A DNA stretch of 64,000 nucleotides from Desulfoferrobacter suflitae (GTDB lineage Bacteria > Desulfobacterota > Syntrophobacteria > Syntrophobacterales > Syntrophobacteraceae). The notes beneath the pieces were generated by a model. That model was not told the origin of the DNA and did no database searches. It saw only the letters and a list, made by a program, of their open reading frames with translations. The stretch is taken from the NCBI RefSeq assembly GCF_022603395.1, contig NZ_JAIBKA010000006.1, forward strand, positions 124,001 to 188,000, written 5' to 3'. Each line of letters begins with the position of its first letter. Position 1 is the stretch's first letter. A program made the position numbers and the translations under genes. This document shows, in pieces, positions 54,646 to 63,434 of the stretch.

Positions 54646-55341
54646 TTACGCCAGGCCCTCCTGAATATGCTCGAACAGCTCCTCCACCATTTTTTCAGGA
54701 TGCCCGGCGCGCTGGATAGGACGTCCGACAACGATGTAGTCCGCCCCGTTTCTGAAGGCCTGGCGCGCATCCACGGTGCGCTTTTGATCGTCCATATTGT
54801 GCACCGGCCTGATGCCCGGCGATACGATCAGAAAGCGATCCCCCAGCTCCGTCCTCAACCGTGGAGCTTCCAGCCCCGACGATATCACCCCGTCACAACC
54901 GTGCTGCAGAGCCCTTCGCGCCCTGGAAAGCACCAGCTCCTCGACCGAACAACGGAAACCGAGATCCTCCAGGTCGCCCTGATCGAGGCTGGTCAGGGCC
55001 GTCACCGCCAGTATCTTGACGGATCCCTTATGTTCCGCTGCCGCCCGCAGCATGCGGTCGTTACCGTGCACCGTCGTAAATGACACTCCTCGATCGTGCA
55101 ACTGCTGCACCGCGTTTTTGACGGTTTCGGGAACATCAAAAAACTTCAGATCAAGAAATACCTTAAGATCCCTCTCGATGATCCATTCGACCATAGCAAA
55201 ACCGCCCGCCAGGAACAACTGCAGTCCCACCTTGTAGAATTTAACCTGGCCTTTGAGCCGCTTCACCCAGTCTTTGGCTTCCTGCTGCGAAGCCATGTCC
55301 AACGCAAAAATAAGCCGGTCTTCCAACGGGATGTTTTTCAT
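54646..55341 (-). CDS. pyrF: Orotidine 5'-phosphate decarboxylase
   Basis: 231 residues. The enzyme makes UMP from OMP, the last step of pyrimidine synthesis. The catalytic core DLKFFDVPETVKN has the Asp and Lys of the active site (Lys42-type and DxKxxD logic), and the phosphate-binding VSPGIRPV and YIVVGRPIQRAGHPEKMVEEL motifs are present. Length is normal. It lies about 110 bp from the ABC-F gene and may share its transcript. Confidence 0.95.
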   Translation of the reverse strand: MKNIPLEDRLIFALDMASQQEAKDWVKRLKGQVKFYKVGLQLFLAGGFAMVEWIIERDLKVFLDLKFFDVPETVKNAVQQLHDRGVSFTTVHGNDRMLRAAAEHKGSVKILAVTALTSLDQGDLEDLGFRCSVEELVLSRARRALQHGCDGVISSGLEAPRLRTELGDRFLIVSPGIRPVHNMDDQKRTVDARQAFRNGADYIVVGRPIQRAGHPEKMVEELFEHIQEGLA

Positions 55342-55827
55342 AACGAAGTTTCCTCTGTTTCAATCAACGAAAATTATGCAGCTGCAACTCCATTATCCCC
55401 CAGGATTCCGCCGTCGCTGCCATCTGTCACGGCCATCTTGACACAACCCTCCGCCGGTGTTATGAGCCCTTGCAGGGTAAGCATTTTGTTTCGTCAAAGT
55501 AATGCATATTGTCTCTTTCTAATTGATTTAATTTGGTTTTTTGTTTGATGTAGGTACATTTATACCGCAACGAGATTTTCATCCCCCTGGTCCTCGTTTT
55601 CACGGAAGCGACCCGGGGGGAGAGGGCATTCCAGGCCGCTCCACTGTCATTCCAGACCTCTCCCCAAGAGAGCTAAAACGGTAAAGTTAGCGGCGGGTTA
55701 CAGGGCAATCAAGGGGCCCGGCCCAGCCCGGTATTCATCAAGGGTGCAACTGCTTCCACCGTCGTATAGACCGGAGCGGTGGAGCAATAGGTAAAATAAC
55801 ACAACAACAGGCTTGCGGAGGTAATTT
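55342..55827. other. Divergent control region between pyrF and the hydrogenase operon
   Basis: About 486 bases. The only clear element is a sigma-70-type promoter on the plus strand at 55438-55466. The rest has AT-rich stretches (55500-55565) and a GC-rich stretch (55600-55650), but no convincing gene. If the promoter serves the hydrogenase operon, the leader is about 350 bases. Confidence 0.4.
55438..55466 (+). promoter_or_regulatory. Sigma-70-type promoter reading towards the hydrogenase genes
   Basis: A perfect TTGACA at 55438-55443, a 17-base spacer and TATGAG at 55461-55466 (4 of 6 bases of TATAAT). It is about 360 bp upstream of the small-subunit ATG. Other promoters may lie nearer. 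Confidence 0.45.
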
Positions 55828-56769
55828 ATGTCAGATCGAAAAGGAAGCGTGGAACAGAGGCTGGAACAGAGAGGCGTGACACGCAGGGACTTCATGAAGT
55901 TCTGTACCATTGTATCCGCTACAATGGGGCTGGCGCCGTCATTTGTTCCAAAGGTTGCTGAAGCACTCACATCAACCCAGCGCCCACCCGTCGTGTGGCT
56001 CTCCTTTGCCGAGTGCACAGGCTGTACGGAAGCGCTGTTGAGGACAACCTACCCGTGGATCGACACGCTTCTCCTGGACACCGTTTCGCTGGACTATCAC
56101 GAAGCGCTCATGGCTCCATCGGGAGAAGCTTCCGAAAAATCTCTGCACGAGACCGTGACCCAGAATTCCGGCAAATTCATCTGCATCGTGGACGGTTCGA
56201 TACCGACGGCGGACAACGGCGTGTACGGCATGATCGGCGGGAAAACCTTTCTGGGGATCGCCAAGGATATTTGCCCCAAAGCCCTGGCGGTTCTGTGCGT
56301 GGGGACCTGCTCCGCCTACGGCGGTGTACCGGCTATGGCCCCGAATCCCACCGGGGCAAAATCGATTCAGGACGCCATCGGGATCAAAACCGTCAACATT
56401 CCAGGCTGCCCTCCCAATCCCATCAACATGGTAGGCACCATTGTCAACTATCTGCTCTTCGGCAAGCTTCCCGAAGTGGACCAGTTGGGAAGACCGTTGT
56501 TCGCCTACGGCAAACTGGTTCACGATCAGTGCCAGCGACGCTCGCACTTCGAGATGGGTGAGTTTGCCCCGTCCTTCCAGTCGGAGGAGGCCCAGAAGGG
56601 TTACTGCCTCTATGAACTGGGCTGCAAGGGGCCGGAAACATACAACAACTGTCCGACGGTCAAGTTCAATGACGGAACCAGCTGGCCGGTCCAGGGGGGA
56701 CACCCATGTATCGGGTGCAGCGAACCCGATTTCTGGGATAAATTGTCTCCCTTCTATAAGCCGATCTAA
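55828..56769 (+). CDS. hynB: Periplasmic NiFe hydrogenase, small subunit
   Basis: 313 residues. A Tat signal with RRDFMK at the N-terminus directs folded export. The iron-sulfur ligands are visible: the proximal cluster begins in [12 protein letters not shown] and continues in [10 protein letters not shown] and IPGCPPNP; the distal cluster has [15 protein letters not shown] with its His, and [11 protein letters not shown]; the medial cluster has NNCP and HPCIGC. It passes electrons from the NiFe site to a periplasmic carrier. GGAGG precedes the ATG. No cytochrome b gene follows, so a soluble cytochrome c is the likely partner. Confidence 0.95.
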   Translation: MSDRKGSVEQRLEQRGVTRRDFMKFCTIVSATMGLAPSFVPKVAEALTSTQRPPVVWLSFAECTGCTEALLRTTYPWIDTLLLDTVSLDYHEALMAPSGEASEKSLHETVTQNSGKFICIVDGSIPTADNGVYGMIGGKTFLGIAKDICPKALAVLCVGTCSAYGGVPAMAPNPTGAKSIQDAIGIKTVNIPGCPPNPINMVGTIVNYLLFGKLPEVDQLGRPLFAYGKLVHDQCQRRSHFEMGEFAPSFQSEEAQKGYCLYELGCKGPETYNNCPTVKFNDGTSWPVQGGHPCIGCSEPDFWDKLSPFYKPI

Positions 56770-56943
56770 GCATCCAAATGCTCATATGATCCAGCGCCGC
56801 GTCGAGAGTCATCCACCCCCTTGACTCACCGGTTCACAACGAAACATGAGAATGCGGGTGATGTGCCGGGCAGGCTTTGGTCATAGTCCGCCCGTGCCTT
56901 GTGAATCCTGTGTTCTCTTACAACCTTACAGGAGTTTAAAAAT

Positions 56944-58584
56944 ATGGGAGAGCGACTTGTTATCGATCCGATCACCAGGATTGAAGGTCATTTACGCATA
57001 GAAGTCGAAGTAGCTGACGGCAAAGTGAAAAACGCATGGAGCAGCGCCACGCTGTTTCGCGGTCTCGAGATCATGCTTCAGGGTCGTGACCCGCGGGATG
57101 CCTGGCTGATCACCCAGCGGGCCTGCGGTGTTTGTACCTACGTGCACGCTTTGGCCTCGGTGCGCTGCGTGGACGATGCGGCCAAGATCACGATTCCTGA
57201 CAATGCGCGGCTGGTGCGCAACCTGCTCCACGGTTCGCAGTTTCTTCACGACCACCTGGTGCACTTTTATCATCTGAGCGCCCTCGACTGGGTGGACATT
57301 GTGAGCGCATTGCAAGCGGACCCGCAGCAAACGGCGAAGATCGCCGGTGAAGTTTCACCGGCGAGCAGGAGTGGGGTCAACGATTTCAGGGACGTGCAAA
57401 ACCGTTTGAAAAAGTTCGTTGAAAGCGGCCAGTTGGGCATTTTTGCCAATGGTTACTGGGGCAGCCCGGCCTATAAGCTCCCACCGGAAGTCAACCTGCT
57501 GGCGGCTTCTCATTACCTGGAGGCCCTCCGCCAGCAGGCGCGCACCGCCCGCATGATGGCGGTTTTCGGCGCCAAGAATCCGCATCCCCAGACCCTTGCG
57601 GTGGGAGGCGTTACCTGCGCGACCGATCTCACTGCAGACCGTCTGGCCGAATTCAAGTACATGTGGCAGGAAACTATGGATTTCGTCAACAATGTCTATC
57701 TGCCGGACGTCGCGGCGGTGGCAGGATTTTATAAAGATTGGGGAAGCATCGGCGGCACGACTAATTTCCTCGCCTACGGTGAATTCCCGGAAAATGAGAA
57801 GGAACCCGACAGTCTGTTCTTGCCGCGCGGAGCTATTTTCAAGAGAAACGTCGCCGGGGTGGAGCCGGTGGATATCGGACTCATCGAAGAGCATGTCAAG
57901 CACAGCTGGTACGAAGGCGACCAGGCCCTGCCCCCGGCCAAGGGCGAAACCAAGCCCAAATATGACGCTTTTGACGTGGATAAGCGTTACAGCTGGATGA
58001 AGGCACCGCGCTACAAGGGCGAACCGATGGAAGTGGGTCCGCTGGCGCGCGTGCTGGTGGCCTACGGCAAGGGCAATGAAGCCGTCAAAAAATCGGTGGA
58101 CGGGTTGCTCAAGACGGTGGGAATTCCCCAGGAAACACTCTTTTCCACCCTCGGCCGAACAGCTGCCAGGGCACTTGAAACCAAGGTGATCGGAGACGCC
58201 ATGGAGGGCTGGATCACGCAGTTGGTGGAAAATGTGAAAAAGGGAGACAACAAGATCTACCAATCCTTCGACATGCCGGAAACGGGTATGGGCACCGGCC
58301 TAAACGATGTGCCGCGCGGCGCGTTGGGACACTGGATTGAAATCAAGGATAAAAAGATCGGCAACTACCAGCTGGTCGTTCCTTCGACCTGGAACCTGGG
58401 GCCGCGCGATGCGGCAGACAAGCTCGGCCCGGTGGAAGAGGCGCTCATCGGCACCCCGGTGTCCAACCCCAAGATGCCCGTCGAAATCATCCGCACCGTG
58501 CACTCCTTTGACCCCTGTATCGCATGCGGTGTTCACGTGATCGATCCGCAGTCCAATGAGGTTTACCAGTTTCGAGTTGTCTAA
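56944..58584 (+). CDS. hynA: Periplasmic NiFe hydrogenase, large subunit
   Basis: 546 residues. The NiFe site is complete: Glu15 in RIEGH, Cys61 and Cys64 in RACGVCTYVHA, and Cys525 and Cys528 in DPCIACGVH. All four are ordinary cysteines with no in-frame UGA, so it is not a NiFeSe enzyme. The C-terminal 15 residues after His531 are expected to be cut off by the protease encoded downstream. It binds the small subunit and is co-exported with it. A 174-bp gap separates the two subunit genes. Confidence 0.96.
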   Translation: MGERLVIDPITRIEGHLRIEVEVADGKVKNAWSSATLFRGLEIMLQGRDPRDAWLITQRACGVCTYVHALASVRCVDDAAKITIPDNARLVRNLLHGSQFLHDHLVHFYHLSALDWVDIVSALQADPQQTAKIAGEVSPASRSGVNDFRDVQNRLKKFVESGQLGIFANGYWGSPAYKLPPEVNLLAASHYLEALRQQARTARMMAVFGAKNPHPQTLAVGGVTCATDLTADRLAEFKYMWQETMDFVNNVYLPDVAAVAGFYKDWGSIGGTTNFLAYGEFPENEKEPDSLFLPRGAIFKRNVAGVEPVDIGLIEEHVKHSWYEGDQALPPAKGETKPKYDAFDVDKRYSWMKAPRYKGEPMEVGPLARVLVAYGKGNEAVKKSVDGLLKTVGIPQETLFSTLGRTAARALETKVIGDAMEGWITQLVENVKKGDNKIYQSFDMPETGMGTGLNDVPRGALGHWIEIKDKKIGNYQLVVPSTWNLGPRDAADKLGPVEEALIGTPVSNPKMPVEIIRTVHSFDPCIACGVHVIDPQSNEVYQFRVV

Positions 58585-58608
58585 GGGCACCGACCTGGCT
58601 ACTTGAAA

Positions 58609-58643
58609 GAACAGGAGCCCGGCCATGCGGCGGGTTCCTGTTC
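58609..58643 (+). other. Intercistronic hairpin between the large subunit and protease genes
   Basis: GAACAGGAGCCCG (58609-58621), a 9-base loop and CGGGTTCCTGTTC (58631-58643) form a 13-bp stem with one G-U pair. No T run follows, so it is more likely a stability or partial-termination element that sets the ratio of structural to maturation proteins. Confidence 0.6.
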
Positions 58644-58676
58644 TCGGGCCGGGACTTTGAAAGGGCGATCTTTCCC

Positions 58677-59231
58677 ATGCAGAACGACCAAAACAAGCGA
58701 ATTCTCGTACTGGGTGTGGGCAACGTACTGCTGCAGGATGAAGGGGTCGGCGTGCGCGTCATCGAAATCCTGCAGTCGCGCTACAATTTTTCTGCCAATG
58801 TGCAACTGATGGACGGCGGCACCCTGGGATTGAGGCTATTGGACCCTATTTCTGCAACCGATTACCTGATCGTTGTCGATGCAGTGCAGCACGGCGCGCC
58901 CCCCGGGACCCTGTATCGTTTGCCCGCCGATGAACTGTCCAAGCGGGTCGCTTTCAAGAATTCCCTGCATCAGCTGAACCTGGTTGAAACTCTGGCCTAC
59001 GCAGAGATGCTCGGCAAGCGGCCGCAGGCAGTCATCATCGGCATCGAGCCCCAGGACATTTCGCCCTGGGGCATGGAGCTCACAGCCATTGTCCATGCCC
59101 GGTTGAAAGAACTTTGCCTGCGGGTTTTGGATGAAATTGAAAAAGCGGGCGGCGGTTATGCGATCAAGACCAATGAGAACAGCGAATCCAGGAGTGAACA
59201 GACATGTGCCTGGCTATCCCTGCCGAAATAA
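58677..59231 (+). CDS. hynC: Hydrogenase maturation endopeptidase
   Basis: 184 residues of the HyaD/HybD/HynC family. Likely nickel-contacting residues are Glu22 (LLQDEGVGVRVIE), Asp68 (IVVDAV) and His98 (SLHQLNLVETL). It removes the C-terminal peptide of the large subunit once nickel is in place. The last codons overlap hypC by 28 bp. The C-terminal tail (about 165-184) is not conserved. Confidence 0.92.
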   Translation: MQNDQNKRILVLGVGNVLLQDEGVGVRVIEILQSRYNFSANVQLMDGGTLGLRLLDPISATDYLIVVDAVQHGAPPGTLYRLPADELSKRVAFKNSLHQLNLVETLAYAEMLGKRPQAVIIGIEPQDISPWGMELTAIVHARLKELCLRVLDEIEKAGGGYAIKTNENSESRSEQTCAWLSLPK

Positions 59232-59443
59232 TTCAAATAGAAGATGAAATGGCCACAGTGCGGGTTGGCGAAGCGTTGCGCAAAGCCTCTCTCATGTTGC
59301 TGCCGGAGGAGGCGCAACTGGGCGACTATGTGATCGTTCACGCCGGTTTCGCCCTGCACAAGGTGGATCCTGAAGAAGCCCGCGAATCCCTGCGCCTTCT
59401 CCGGGAAATGGCCGCCTATGCAGACGAAGAACCCCTTGCCTGA
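59204..59443 (+). CDS. hypC: Hydrogenase assembly chaperone HypC
   Basis: 79 residues starting with MCLAIPAEI, in which Cys2 is the essential residue that handles the Fe(CN)2CO unit with HypD. The rest (MATVRVGEALRKASLMLLPEEAQLGDYVIVHAGFALHKVDPEEARESL) is typical HypC/HupF. Other hyp genes are not in the window. It overlaps the protease gene and ends 8 bp from the convergent asnS. Confidence 0.95.
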   Translation: MCLAIPAEIIQIEDEMATVRVGEALRKASLMLLPEEAQLGDYVIVHAGFALHKVDPEEARESLRLLREMAAYADEEPLA

Positions 59444-59451
59444 ACCTCTCC

Positions 59452-60852
59452 TCAAAAATCCGCATGCCCCGGCGTGCGCGGGAACGGAATGGCTTCCCTG
59501 ATGTTGCCGAGGCCGGTGGTGAACTGCACCAAACGTTCAAACCCCAGCCCAAAGCCCGAATGGGGGGCCGTCCCAAACTCCCTCAACTCCACATACCACC
59601 GGTAGTCTTCGGTAGAAATGCCTTTCAGCCGCATCTGTTCGAGCAATACCTCGAGGCGCTCCTCCCTTTGTGAGCCTCCGATGATTTCACCGATGCCCGG
59701 CATCAGAACATCCATGGCCGCCACCGTCTTATGGTCGTCGTTGACCCGCATATAGAAGGGCTTGATTGCCCGGGGAAAATCGATAATGCTGACAGGCTTT
59801 CGAAAGACCTTCTCGGTGAGGTAACGCTCGTGCTCCGCCTGCAGATCGTTGCCCCATTCCACTGGAAAGGTGAAATTCTCTGTGGATTTCTTCAAAAGAT
59901 CGATGGCTTGCGTGTAGGTGATCGTCTCAAAGGAGCTGTTGACAATGTGTTCGAGGTTTGCACGCAGCGCCGGCTGCACGAAGCGCGTGAAAAAATCAAT
60001 GTCCTCCGCAGACTCATCCAGGCACGCGCCAATGATTGCTTTGATGAAGCTTTCCGCCAGTTGCAGATTGTCCTGCAGGTCACAAAAAGCCGCTTCCGGT
60101 TCGACCATCCAAAACTCCGCCAGGTGACGACTGGTATTGGAATTCTCGGCGCGAAAAGTCGGGCCGAAGGTGTACACCTGACCCAGCGACAAGGCATAGA
60201 TTTCCGCCTGCAGCTGGCCGCTCACCGTGAGATACGTCGGCCGTCCGAAAAAATCCTGCTGGTAGATGGCTTCCGATTCCGCTGAGCTGATCCGGGTCGG
60301 ATCCAGAGTGGTCACGCGGAAAATATCTCCGGCTCCCTCACAGTCGCTGGCGGTTATGATGGGTGTCTGAATGTAGTGAAACCCGCGCTCCTGAAAGAAC
60401 TGATGGATGGCGTAGCTCAGGCGGTTGCGCACCCGGGTGACCGCTCCCATGGTGTTGGTGCGCGCCCGCAGATGGGCGATCTGGCGCAGGAATTCAAAGG
60501 AGTGGCGCTTTTTTTGTAACGGGTAAGTGGCGGGATCGGCCCATCCGTAAACTTCGATCTTTGCGGCGTGGAGCTCGATGCTCTGGCCTTTCCCCGGAGA
60601 AGCGACGACCTTGCCCTCCACTCCAATGCTGCAACCGGTCGTCAGCTTTTCAAGTACCTCCTGATAACCCGACCCCCGATGCTCCGCAATGATTTGAAGA
60701 TTCCTCAGACAGGACCCGTCGTTGACCTCAATGAAACTGATCCCGGCTTTGGATTCCCGCTTGGTGCGAACCCAGCCCCGCACCAAAACGCTCTTCTCCA
60801 GATACTCCCGTTCTTTTCGAAATAACTCGATAATGCGCACACCTTGCTGCAT
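59452..60852 (-). CDS. asnS: Asparaginyl-tRNA synthetase
   Basis: 466 residues, the standard length. The N-terminal OB fold ([34 protein letters not shown]) is followed by the class II core: motif 2 [24 protein letters not shown] and motif 3 [34 protein letters not shown]. The HLAEFWMVE pattern marks AsnRS against AspRS. It charges tRNA-Asn directly. Confidence 0.96.
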   Translation of the reverse strand: MQQGVRIIELFRKEREYLEKSVLVRGWVRTKRESKAGISFIEVNDGSCLRNLQIIAEHRGSGYQEVLEKLTTGCSIGVEGKVVASPGKGQSIELHAAKIEVYGWADPATYPLQKKRHSFEFLRQIAHLRARTNTMGAVTRVRNRLSYAIHQFFQERGFHYIQTPIITASDCEGAGDIFRVTTLDPTRISSAESEAIYQQDFFGRPTYLTVSGQLQAEIYALSLGQVYTFGPTFRAENSNTSRHLAEFWMVEPEAAFCDLQDNLQLAESFIKAIIGACLDESAEDIDFFTRFVQPALRANLEHIVNSSFETITYTQAIDLLKKSTENFTFPVEWGNDLQAEHERYLTEKVFRKPVSIIDFPRAIKPFYMRVNDDHKTVAAMDVLMPGIGEIIGGSQREERLEVLLEQMRLKGISTEDYRWYVELREFGTAPHSGFGLGFERLVQFTTGLGNIREAIPFPRTPGHADF

Positions 60853-61153
60853 TGGATTGGTGATCCTTTCTTCGCCTCGCTTATCGTTGCGCTTCCATTT
60901 CGAGAACTCCGTCCCCCATCAACAAAACCGGCAGTTGGACGCGTTAAACCGGCGGATCGAGCCGTGCCAGCCCATGCCTCCATTTGGACTGCGGTACTAC
61001 GGCATCTTGGACAAACTATAAGAAAAATGTCAAGAAAACCATTGGCCGATCGTCATTATTTGTTTGTAGATTTTGTAGCATTAATCTAAAAGAGCCGTGT
61101 CCATTGCACAGACCGGCAAGCGTTAACTGCAGAGGGCGCCGTTAGGAGCGGTC
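60853..61153. other. Divergent intergenic region between asnS and waaA
   Basis: About 300 bases, with an AT-rich stretch near 61015-61090 that could hold promoters for either side. I cannot point to a clear -35/-10 pair, and there is no convincing gene. Confidence 0.3.
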
Positions 61154-62467
61154 TTGAACATGATGCGTAGACTTTATAACCTCCTGTTGCACACTGCGGG
61201 ATGGGGCCTTGTGCCGCTGCTGGCACCGAAAAGCGGAAGCGATCCGAGCTTCACAAGAGGACGATTCGGTGATTATGACGGCGCCATCACCCCGCGTGGA
61301 AAGCCTCGCATCTGGCTGCACGCAGCTTCCGTCGGGGAGGTGAGCGGGGCCGCTCCAATCATCCGGGCTCTGCACGAGCGCCTGGACGATCCTTGCATTA
61401 TCCTGACCGTGGCAACCTATCAGGGCTTTCTTGCCGCCCAGAGACAACTGCCCAGGGGGGTTCAAGTTCTCGCCTTCCCGCTGGATTTTCAATCCCCCAT
61501 CGAGAAAGCCTTGAACCTGATTCAGCCGGACATCTACGTGGCGTTGGAAAGCGAATTTTGGCCCAATCTTTACCATCTCTTGGACAGGCGCGGGATACCC
61601 CGGGTGCTTCTGAACGGCCGCCTGTCCAAGCAGTCGGCGCGCATTTACAGTTTATTCGGTCCGCTGTTTCGTCCCATCTTTGCCCGGTTTCAATGGCTCG
61701 CCCTGCATTCGCAGGATGACCTCAGCAATGTGTTAAAGCTCGGTGCACCGCCCGATCGCACGCTCGTGCTGGGCAGCTCCAAATACGAGGGACTGCTCAC
61801 CAAAGCCCATCCCCAACAGATGGAGAAATGGCGCACCAGGCTTGATATCCCCTGCGGCGCTCCCGTGCTCGTCGGAGGGAGCTTGCGTCGCTTTGAATGT
61901 ATTGATCTGCCGGAAGTGTACCGCGAGCTCAACCTGATCCGGCCGGATTTGATCGCCATCTTCGCTCCAAGGCACCTCGAACAGCTCCCCAACATGGGTC
62001 GCTGGCTGAGAGCACAAGGAATCCCTTTCCAGTTCTTGACACCCATTGCCCAGGGCAGTGAAAAAAGAGAGACCTGCGTTATTCTGGTTGATCGCATAGG
62101 CTCTCTCTTTGAGCTGTACGCTCTGGGCGATCTCATTTTCTGCGGCGGCACGCTGGCCCCTGTCGGCGGGCATAATATCCTGGAACCTGCAGCCTGGAAA
62201 AAAGCCGTTTTCTATGGTCCAAACTTGCAAAAAGTTGATTATGAACATAGAATCTTGACGAACCATCAGGCAAGCTTTGTGGTTCAGGACAAAACCGAAC
62301 TGTTAGCCGCCTGGCGCTACTGGATAGCGCATCTGAAGGAACTGCGGGCGCACGGGGATCAAGCCCACCAGGCACTTGGTCAGATGACGGGAGTTGCGCT
62401 GAAACAAGTTGACCTGATTGCTTCGACTTTGCCCCGGAAGTCGACCATGTATCATTTGCACCTGTAA
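61154..62467 (+). CDS. waaA: Kdo transferase WaaA (KdtA)
   Basis: 437 residues. WaaA adds 3-deoxy-D-manno-octulosonate to lipid A precursors at the inner membrane. The N-terminal helix (MMRRLYNLLLHTAGWGLVPLL) anchors it; LHAASVGEVSGAAPIIRAL and VALESEFWPNLYHLLDRRGIPRVLLNGRLS, then GSSKYEGLL and the late FCGGTLAPVGGHNILEPAAWKKAVFYGPN, are family motifs of GT30. The start is TTG 61154 or ATG 61160, with TAGGAG upstream. It is followed by a hypothetical gene after 19 bp. Confidence 0.95.
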   Translation: MNMMRRLYNLLLHTAGWGLVPLLAPKSGSDPSFTRGRFGDYDGAITPRGKPRIWLHAASVGEVSGAAPIIRALHERLDDPCIILTVATYQGFLAAQRQLPRGVQVLAFPLDFQSPIEKALNLIQPDIYVALESEFWPNLYHLLDRRGIPRVLLNGRLSKQSARIYSLFGPLFRPIFARFQWLALHSQDDLSNVLKLGAPPDRTLVLGSSKYEGLLTKAHPQQMEKWRTRLDIPCGAPVLVGGSLRRFECIDLPEVYRELNLIRPDLIAIFAPRHLEQLPNMGRWLRAQGIPFQFLTPIAQGSEKRETCVILVDRIGSLFELYALGDLIFCGGTLAPVGGHNILEPAAWKKAVFYGPNLQKVDYEHRILTNHQASFVVQDKTELLAAWRYWIAHLKELRAHGDQAHQALGQMTGVALKQVDLIASTLPRKSTMYHLHL

Positions 62468-62486
62468 TATCTGGAAAGGGAACACT

Positions 62487-62909
62487 ATGGCCAGGGAGTA
62501 TCGCCCCAACGTAAGAGAGTCCGCCGTGATTTCAAAGCTGGATCATGCCAAGGAATCACAACGGATGAATGCCCTCCACCTGTTGCGCCAGCATATTGAT
62601 GAACTCAGCAGTTTGATTGCCATTAAACTGATAGAAGAGCGGCTTATAGAAACAACCAGCATGGAAGACTTGCAGTCGCAGCTTCAGTTCTCTCTGGAGA
62701 CCCTCCTCGGCGCCGAGGAATTTGAAGTGCAGCTGCAGATCGCCAACCTCAGGACCTTGGTTGCACGTCCTCATTTCATAAGCCTGTACCTCACCTCCTT
62801 CATCACAGAAAAGCTGATTGATCATAAAGCCATCGTCGAAATGTATGGAACCGACGAAGACATTTACCACTGTGTCAACAGGCAGGTGACTCGATTCATT
62901 CCTTTGTGA
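62487..62909 (+). CDS. Conserved-looking hypothetical protein downstream of waaA
   Basis: 140 residues from ATG 62487, preceded by AAAGGGA. It is soluble and mostly helical: KLDHAKESQRMNALHLLRQHIDELSSLIAIKLIEERLIETTSMEDLQSQLQFSLETLLGAEEFEVQLQIANLRTLVA, with a basic N-terminus and no signal or membrane helix. I do not recognise the family. Its spacing suggests co-transcription with waaA. It is convergent with the next gene, 6 bp apart. Confidence 0.7.
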   Translation: MAREYRPNVRESAVISKLDHAKESQRMNALHLLRQHIDELSSLIAIKLIEERLIETTSMEDLQSQLQFSLETLLGAEEFEVQLQIANLRTLVARPHFISLYLTSFITEKLIDHKAIVEMYGTDEDIYHCVNRQVTRFIPL

Positions 62910-62915
62910 GGTCGA

Positions 62916-63218
62916 TCAATAGCCAACCATATCCCTGAATTCCTCCTCGGTCAGTTCGCCCAGCAGGGGGAACGGCTGCGCATCTCCATCCTCAAGATGT
63001 TGGGCATATTCTTCAATGTCGAAGGGTTCGCTCATCTCTTCAATCCAGATCTCCTGGTCAAAATCAAGATCATCAATATACTCGAGCACCTTTTCTTCCG
63101 CCTCTTCGGGATCATCCGCCTGAACAAGGTAAGGAGTCGTATACTGTTTTGCGCCGTCGATATTGAAACCCAGCGCCACTTCAAACACGTACAAACCTTC
63201 CTGAGGATCTAAAAGCAT
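62916..63218 (-). CDS. Small acidic hypothetical protein
   Basis: 100 residues with a strong negative charge: YLVQADDPEEAEEKVLEYIDDLDFDQEIWIEEMSEPFDIEEYAQHLED, ending LGELTEEEFRDMVGY. The start of the chain (GLYVFEVALGFNIDGAKQYTTPYLVQADDPEEAEEKV) looks like a small alpha-beta domain. No family is recognised and there is no export signal. AT-rich sequence upstream (63240-63300) probably holds its promoter. Confidence 0.65.
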   Translation of the reverse strand: MLLDPQEGLYVFEVALGFNIDGAKQYTTPYLVQADDPEEAEEKVLEYIDDLDFDQEIWIEEMSEPFDIEEYAQHLEDGDAQPFPLLGELTEEEFRDMVGY

Positions 63219-63434
63219 CGAACTTGACCTCTCGCCTGAATAACAAATTTTACAATAAATACAGATATTTAAAAATGAAGAAGTAGGATAATATCAAACC
63301 GTGGAATGGCGTCAAGTAAATAACAGATTGTCCGCCACAAATGATCCGATCTCTGCGCTTTCGGCCACCCCCCGGGATTTCCCGCGGGCAGGGGAGGCAA
63401 ATCAACTGCCGGCTAATGTGCACTTGAACCGCCC

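Noticed and set aside
55680-55712. TAAAGTTA upstream of the hydrogenase genes, considered as a FliA promoter
   Set aside because: No CCGAT element occurs at a fitting distance.
56944-58584. Selenocysteine in the hydrogenase large subunit, considered because of the nearby selenium-type LysR
   Set aside because: The active-site codons are TGC/TGT cysteines and there is no in-frame TGA.
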